Assembly: GCA_902798615.1 (NCBI GenBank)
Contig: CADBXL010000023.1
Coordinates: 1-43,485, forward strand
Reading direction: 5' to 3'
Origin: an uncultured Bacteroidales bacterium
GTDB taxonomy: Bacteria; Bacteroidota; Bacteroidia; Bacteroidales; Bacteroidaceae
Length of the DNA: 43,485 nucleotides
Shown here one piece after another: positions 41,459 to 43,485 of the stretch. Numbering within the stretch: the stretch's first letter is position 1; each line of letters opens with the position of its first letter. The notes beneath the pieces are model-generated. The model was not told the DNA's origin. It made no database searches and was given only the letters and a program-made list of their open reading frames with translations. A program made the position numbers and the translations under genes.

Positions 41459-43093
41459 CTACTCGTTGAGCAATTCCTCTACACTTTGTTCGATGTCACG
41501 TATTTTGCCTTGCTTGTCAACATACACATGGAATGGAATTCCGTTAAAGCTGAATTTTTCCTGCAAATGGCTCCACTCTTTTCGGCTAATAAACACATGC
41601 TCACCCTTGATATTGTTTTCCTCCATCCACTTATTACATTTCTCTGGATCATCATCTGTGAGATAGATAAACTTTATAGGCTGATCTTTTAGCCGCTCGA
41701 CCATTTCACGGTCCTCAAGCATTCCTGCACGGCATGGACCGCAACTCATTGCCCAAAAGTCAATAGAGAGGACATTTCCTTTGTAAGGAGAAATGATACG
41801 ATGGAATATAGAATCGCCTTTAGTAAGCAGTTTGTCTTCTGCAACACTTGCTTCACCCTTCTTTACTCGTTCACGATAGGCAATAGTGGTAAAGCGTGCA
41901 AGATCTGGATCTGTTATGTATGGTATGATAGCAGCAACCTCTTCCGCAAATATGTCATAATCGTATTTATAGCCTTTCTGTTCATAGAATACATTGCGCA
42001 TCAAACAAGTCTGTAGCATCAGGCTATTTGTACTGATGTTGTACATTTCTGAAACCTTTTTTATTCCATTAGCAATCTTTGTACGTTTAGTAGTTAAATT
42101 TTCTTCCTCGCTTGCCATCTCTGGCCAATACATATATGGGTAGTATGTTTGTGCTCCTGCAAAGATTGGTTGAAAGAACATACAGAAATGTGTGTCATTG
42201 ACATAATCATCTTCTGCTGCAATCATCATCATTGGATTGTTGAACAGGTATTTCTCTCGAGGGGCTATAAAATCAAAATATCGACGCATGAAAGCCTCTG
42301 TTTTTTCTGAATCTAAATCATTTCGTACAAAGTCTGTAACACCTGAACGAATTATTCGCTCTCCATATTGAAACAGAGTATAAGAGCGTACGATATCTGA
42401 TGCAAGTGGAGAGCATCCCTGCAATTCAGGTAATCCTGCATTCATCTTTATGACCATGCTATCTAAACGAGCTAATTGCTGATTACGCCACTCCATTAAC
42501 GAATCCATCTGATTTACATTCTTTAATATAAACGTCGAACTCTGGTCAAATTTAGTATATTTTTTATCTACCTCTTCCACGATTCTGTTTACTTCTCCAG
42601 AGAGTCCTGTGCCTTGTATAATATGAACTTCTTCCTTATTCTTTGCAGTTAGATTTATAACAAAATCGATGGTGTCACCTGGGCACATAAAAATATTGCG
42701 TATGGGTGCTAAATAAACTAACATAGGATGAGGTAGTTGTATTTTCATGTCGAAAGTGCAGTCGTCATTAAAGGTAATAGCACGCACTTTTTTCGTGTTG
42801 AGAACTGCATCACGAATATACATAGTAATCCCCTTACTATTTAATTTGTCGGCAAGCATCTTAAAAGCCTCTTTCTTTTCCTCTTCAGAAGCATCCATCA
42901 CTTCTTTAGGGAAATTAATCAGCTTACCTCTAAACACCGCCTCACCTGCATGAAGACGATATTCACTTAACGTAGAGCTTGGAAAGTTTTGCAATTGGGG
43001 AATTTCAGGTTTTGTTACTTTCTTCTTTGCCACCATGCCCATAGGTATAAGAAGCATGAGCAATACACTTAAACACAATGTCAGTTTTCTCAT
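41459..43093 (-). CDS. Secreted thioredoxin-fold protein with large N-terminal region (TlpA/ResA-like)
   Basis: A 544-residue exported protein. The signal peptide MRKLTLCLSVLLMLLIPMG precedes a long region of unknown fold (about 25-405), rich in basic residues at first. From about 430 there is a thioredoxin fold of the TlpA/ResA class: VLSIDFWAMSCGPCRAGM with the CGPC active site (C451, C454), then KFIYLTDDDPEKCNKW and the cis-proline motif NGIPFHVYVDKQGKI. Such proteins usually reduce disulfides in the periplasm; Bacteroidetes have many with lineage-specific N-terminal parts. It is convergent with the EF-G paralogue and stands alone. Confidence 0.85.
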   Translation of the reverse strand: MRKLTLCLSVLLMLLIPMGMVAKKKVTKPEIPQLQNFPSSTLSEYRLHAGEAVFRGKLINFPKEVMDASEEEKKEAFKMLADKLNSKGITMYIRDAVLNTKKVRAITFNDDCTFDMKIQLPHPMLVYLAPIRNIFMCPGDTIDFVINLTAKNKEEVHIIQGTGLSGEVNRIVEEVDKKYTKFDQSSTFILKNVNQMDSLMEWRNQQLARLDSMVIKMNAGLPELQGCSPLASDIVRSYTLFQYGERIIRSGVTDFVRNDLDSEKTEAFMRRYFDFIAPREKYLFNNPMMMIAAEDDYVNDTHFCMFFQPIFAGAQTYYPYMYWPEMASEEENLTTKRTKIANGIKKVSEMYNISTNSLMLQTCLMRNVFYEQKGYKYDYDIFAEEVAAIIPYITDPDLARFTTIAYRERVKKGEASVAEDKLLTKGDSIFHRIISPYKGNVLSIDFWAMSCGPCRAGMLEDREMVERLKDQPIKFIYLTDDDPEKCNKWMEENNIKGEHVFISRKEWSHLQEKFSFNGIPFHVYVDKQGKIRDIEQSVEELLNE

Positions 43094-43208
43094 TATTGTT
43101 TTAGTTTTAGGTTAAATAGGTGGGCATCCACCTTAAACGTTTTTTACTGTCGGAATAATCTTTTTGCCGTGAACAGCGTGAACCAACCGCCAAAGATCAA
43201 ACTGTGTG

Positions 43209-43239
43209 CAAAGTTACAAATTTTCTTTGAATCCTGCAA
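43209..43239 (-). promoter_or_regulatory. Promoter of the thioredoxin-fold protein gene
   Basis: Minus-strand TTG (43239-43237), 20 bases, TAACTTTG (43216-43209), about 116 bases before ATG 43093. Between 43240 and 43342 I see nothing further. Confidence 0.6.
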
Positions 43240-43342
43240 TAGTTGTCTGGTGTATAGAACTATTTTTCTCGATTTTTTTGCCCTATGGTGCCTTCTGCAC
43301 ATCACCATTAACTATTTCCCATTTTCCATCCTTGTGAGATGA

Positions 43343-43371
43343 ATTACTTGCACACTATTTTCCTTATTGTT
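43343..43371. repeat. Dispersed repeat, copy truncated at a palindromic element
   Basis: Matches 41380-41409 and stops exactly where AACGTGAGTTCGACGA begins. Confidence 0.8.
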
Positions 43372-43485
43372 AACGTGAGTTCGACGAATTCAAGACTGCG
43401 AGGGCTGAAAGCCCGACACCTAATAGGGCAGTCCGTTAGGGCTGTTATTCTATAGATGCGTGATTAAAGGAGCGCTGTAAGTGCG
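43372..43485. mobile_element. Palindromic MITE-like element, third copy, cut by the window end
   Basis: Starts AACGTGAGTTCGACGA, then runs ATTCAAGACTGCGAGGGCTG onward almost identically to 15493-15590, but lacks the 32-bp CTTGCTTC...GCGAATA insertion that the 15446 copy has after its end repeat. The right half lies beyond the window. Confidence 0.85.

Overview
The window looks like chromosome from a member of the Bacteroidales, most probably a Prevotella-like species. Many genes carry the Bacteroidetes promoter pattern (TTTG or TTG, about 19-20 bases, then TAnnTTTG). LpxC and FabZ are fused. A Thr operon encodes fused aspartokinase/homoserine dehydrogenase, a phosphoglycerate-mutase-like protein and ThrC. 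Outer-membrane and SusC-era style secreted proteins have typical Bacteroidetes signal peptides. The genus is an inference; the order is well supported. No rRNA, CRISPR array, integrase or complete transposase gene was seen.

Layout, left to right. 1-549 has no convincing gene but holds an 11-bp-phased repeat array. 550-3378 (-) encodes a single-chain MmeI-like restriction-modification enzyme. 4035-10886 (+) is an envelope cluster: lpxD, lpxC-fabZ, lpxA, miaA and a class A penicillin-binding protein. 11287-13020 (+) is a PIF1/RecD-like helicase with a TPR-like tail, followed by two identical tRNA-Pro(TGG) genes, mgsA (-) and a BASS-family transporter (+). 15275-20380 is an accessory region. It contains a small lipoprotein gene split by a 308-bp palindromic element, a gene of unknown function, a DUF3987-type P-loop protein, and a 3.8-kb segment bounded by near-identical 37-bp inverted repeats. 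20384-23231 (-) holds an OmpP1/FadL-like porin and a strange Trp/Tyr-rich secreted protein. 23387-24274 (+) is prmA. 24537-30811 (-) is an AddA/AddB-type recombination nuclease pair. 30954-35999 (-) is the threonine operon. 36500-38904 (-) is hemW, trmN6 and a secreted protein. 39121-41274 (+) is an EF-G paralogue with altered GTPase motifs, and 41459-43093 (-) is a thioredoxin-fold secreted protein.

The most striking unexplained content is intergenic. Four separate arrays (231-410, 11087-11191, 16236-16331, 36329-36423) consist of degenerate units spaced at almost exactly 11 bp. In three of them the two halves are complementary, so they could fold into long hairpins in which every helical turn repeats the same motif. 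A second system is a family of large palindromic elements (15446-15753, 18304-18500, 43372-window end). One has 16-bp perfect terminal inverted repeats and interrupts a lipoprotein gene so cleanly that removing it restores the reading frame. A third is a ~95-bp MITE-like pair (10901-10994, 30845-30930). All coordinates, motifs and pairings were read by eye; family assignments rest on motif recognition, not on database searches.
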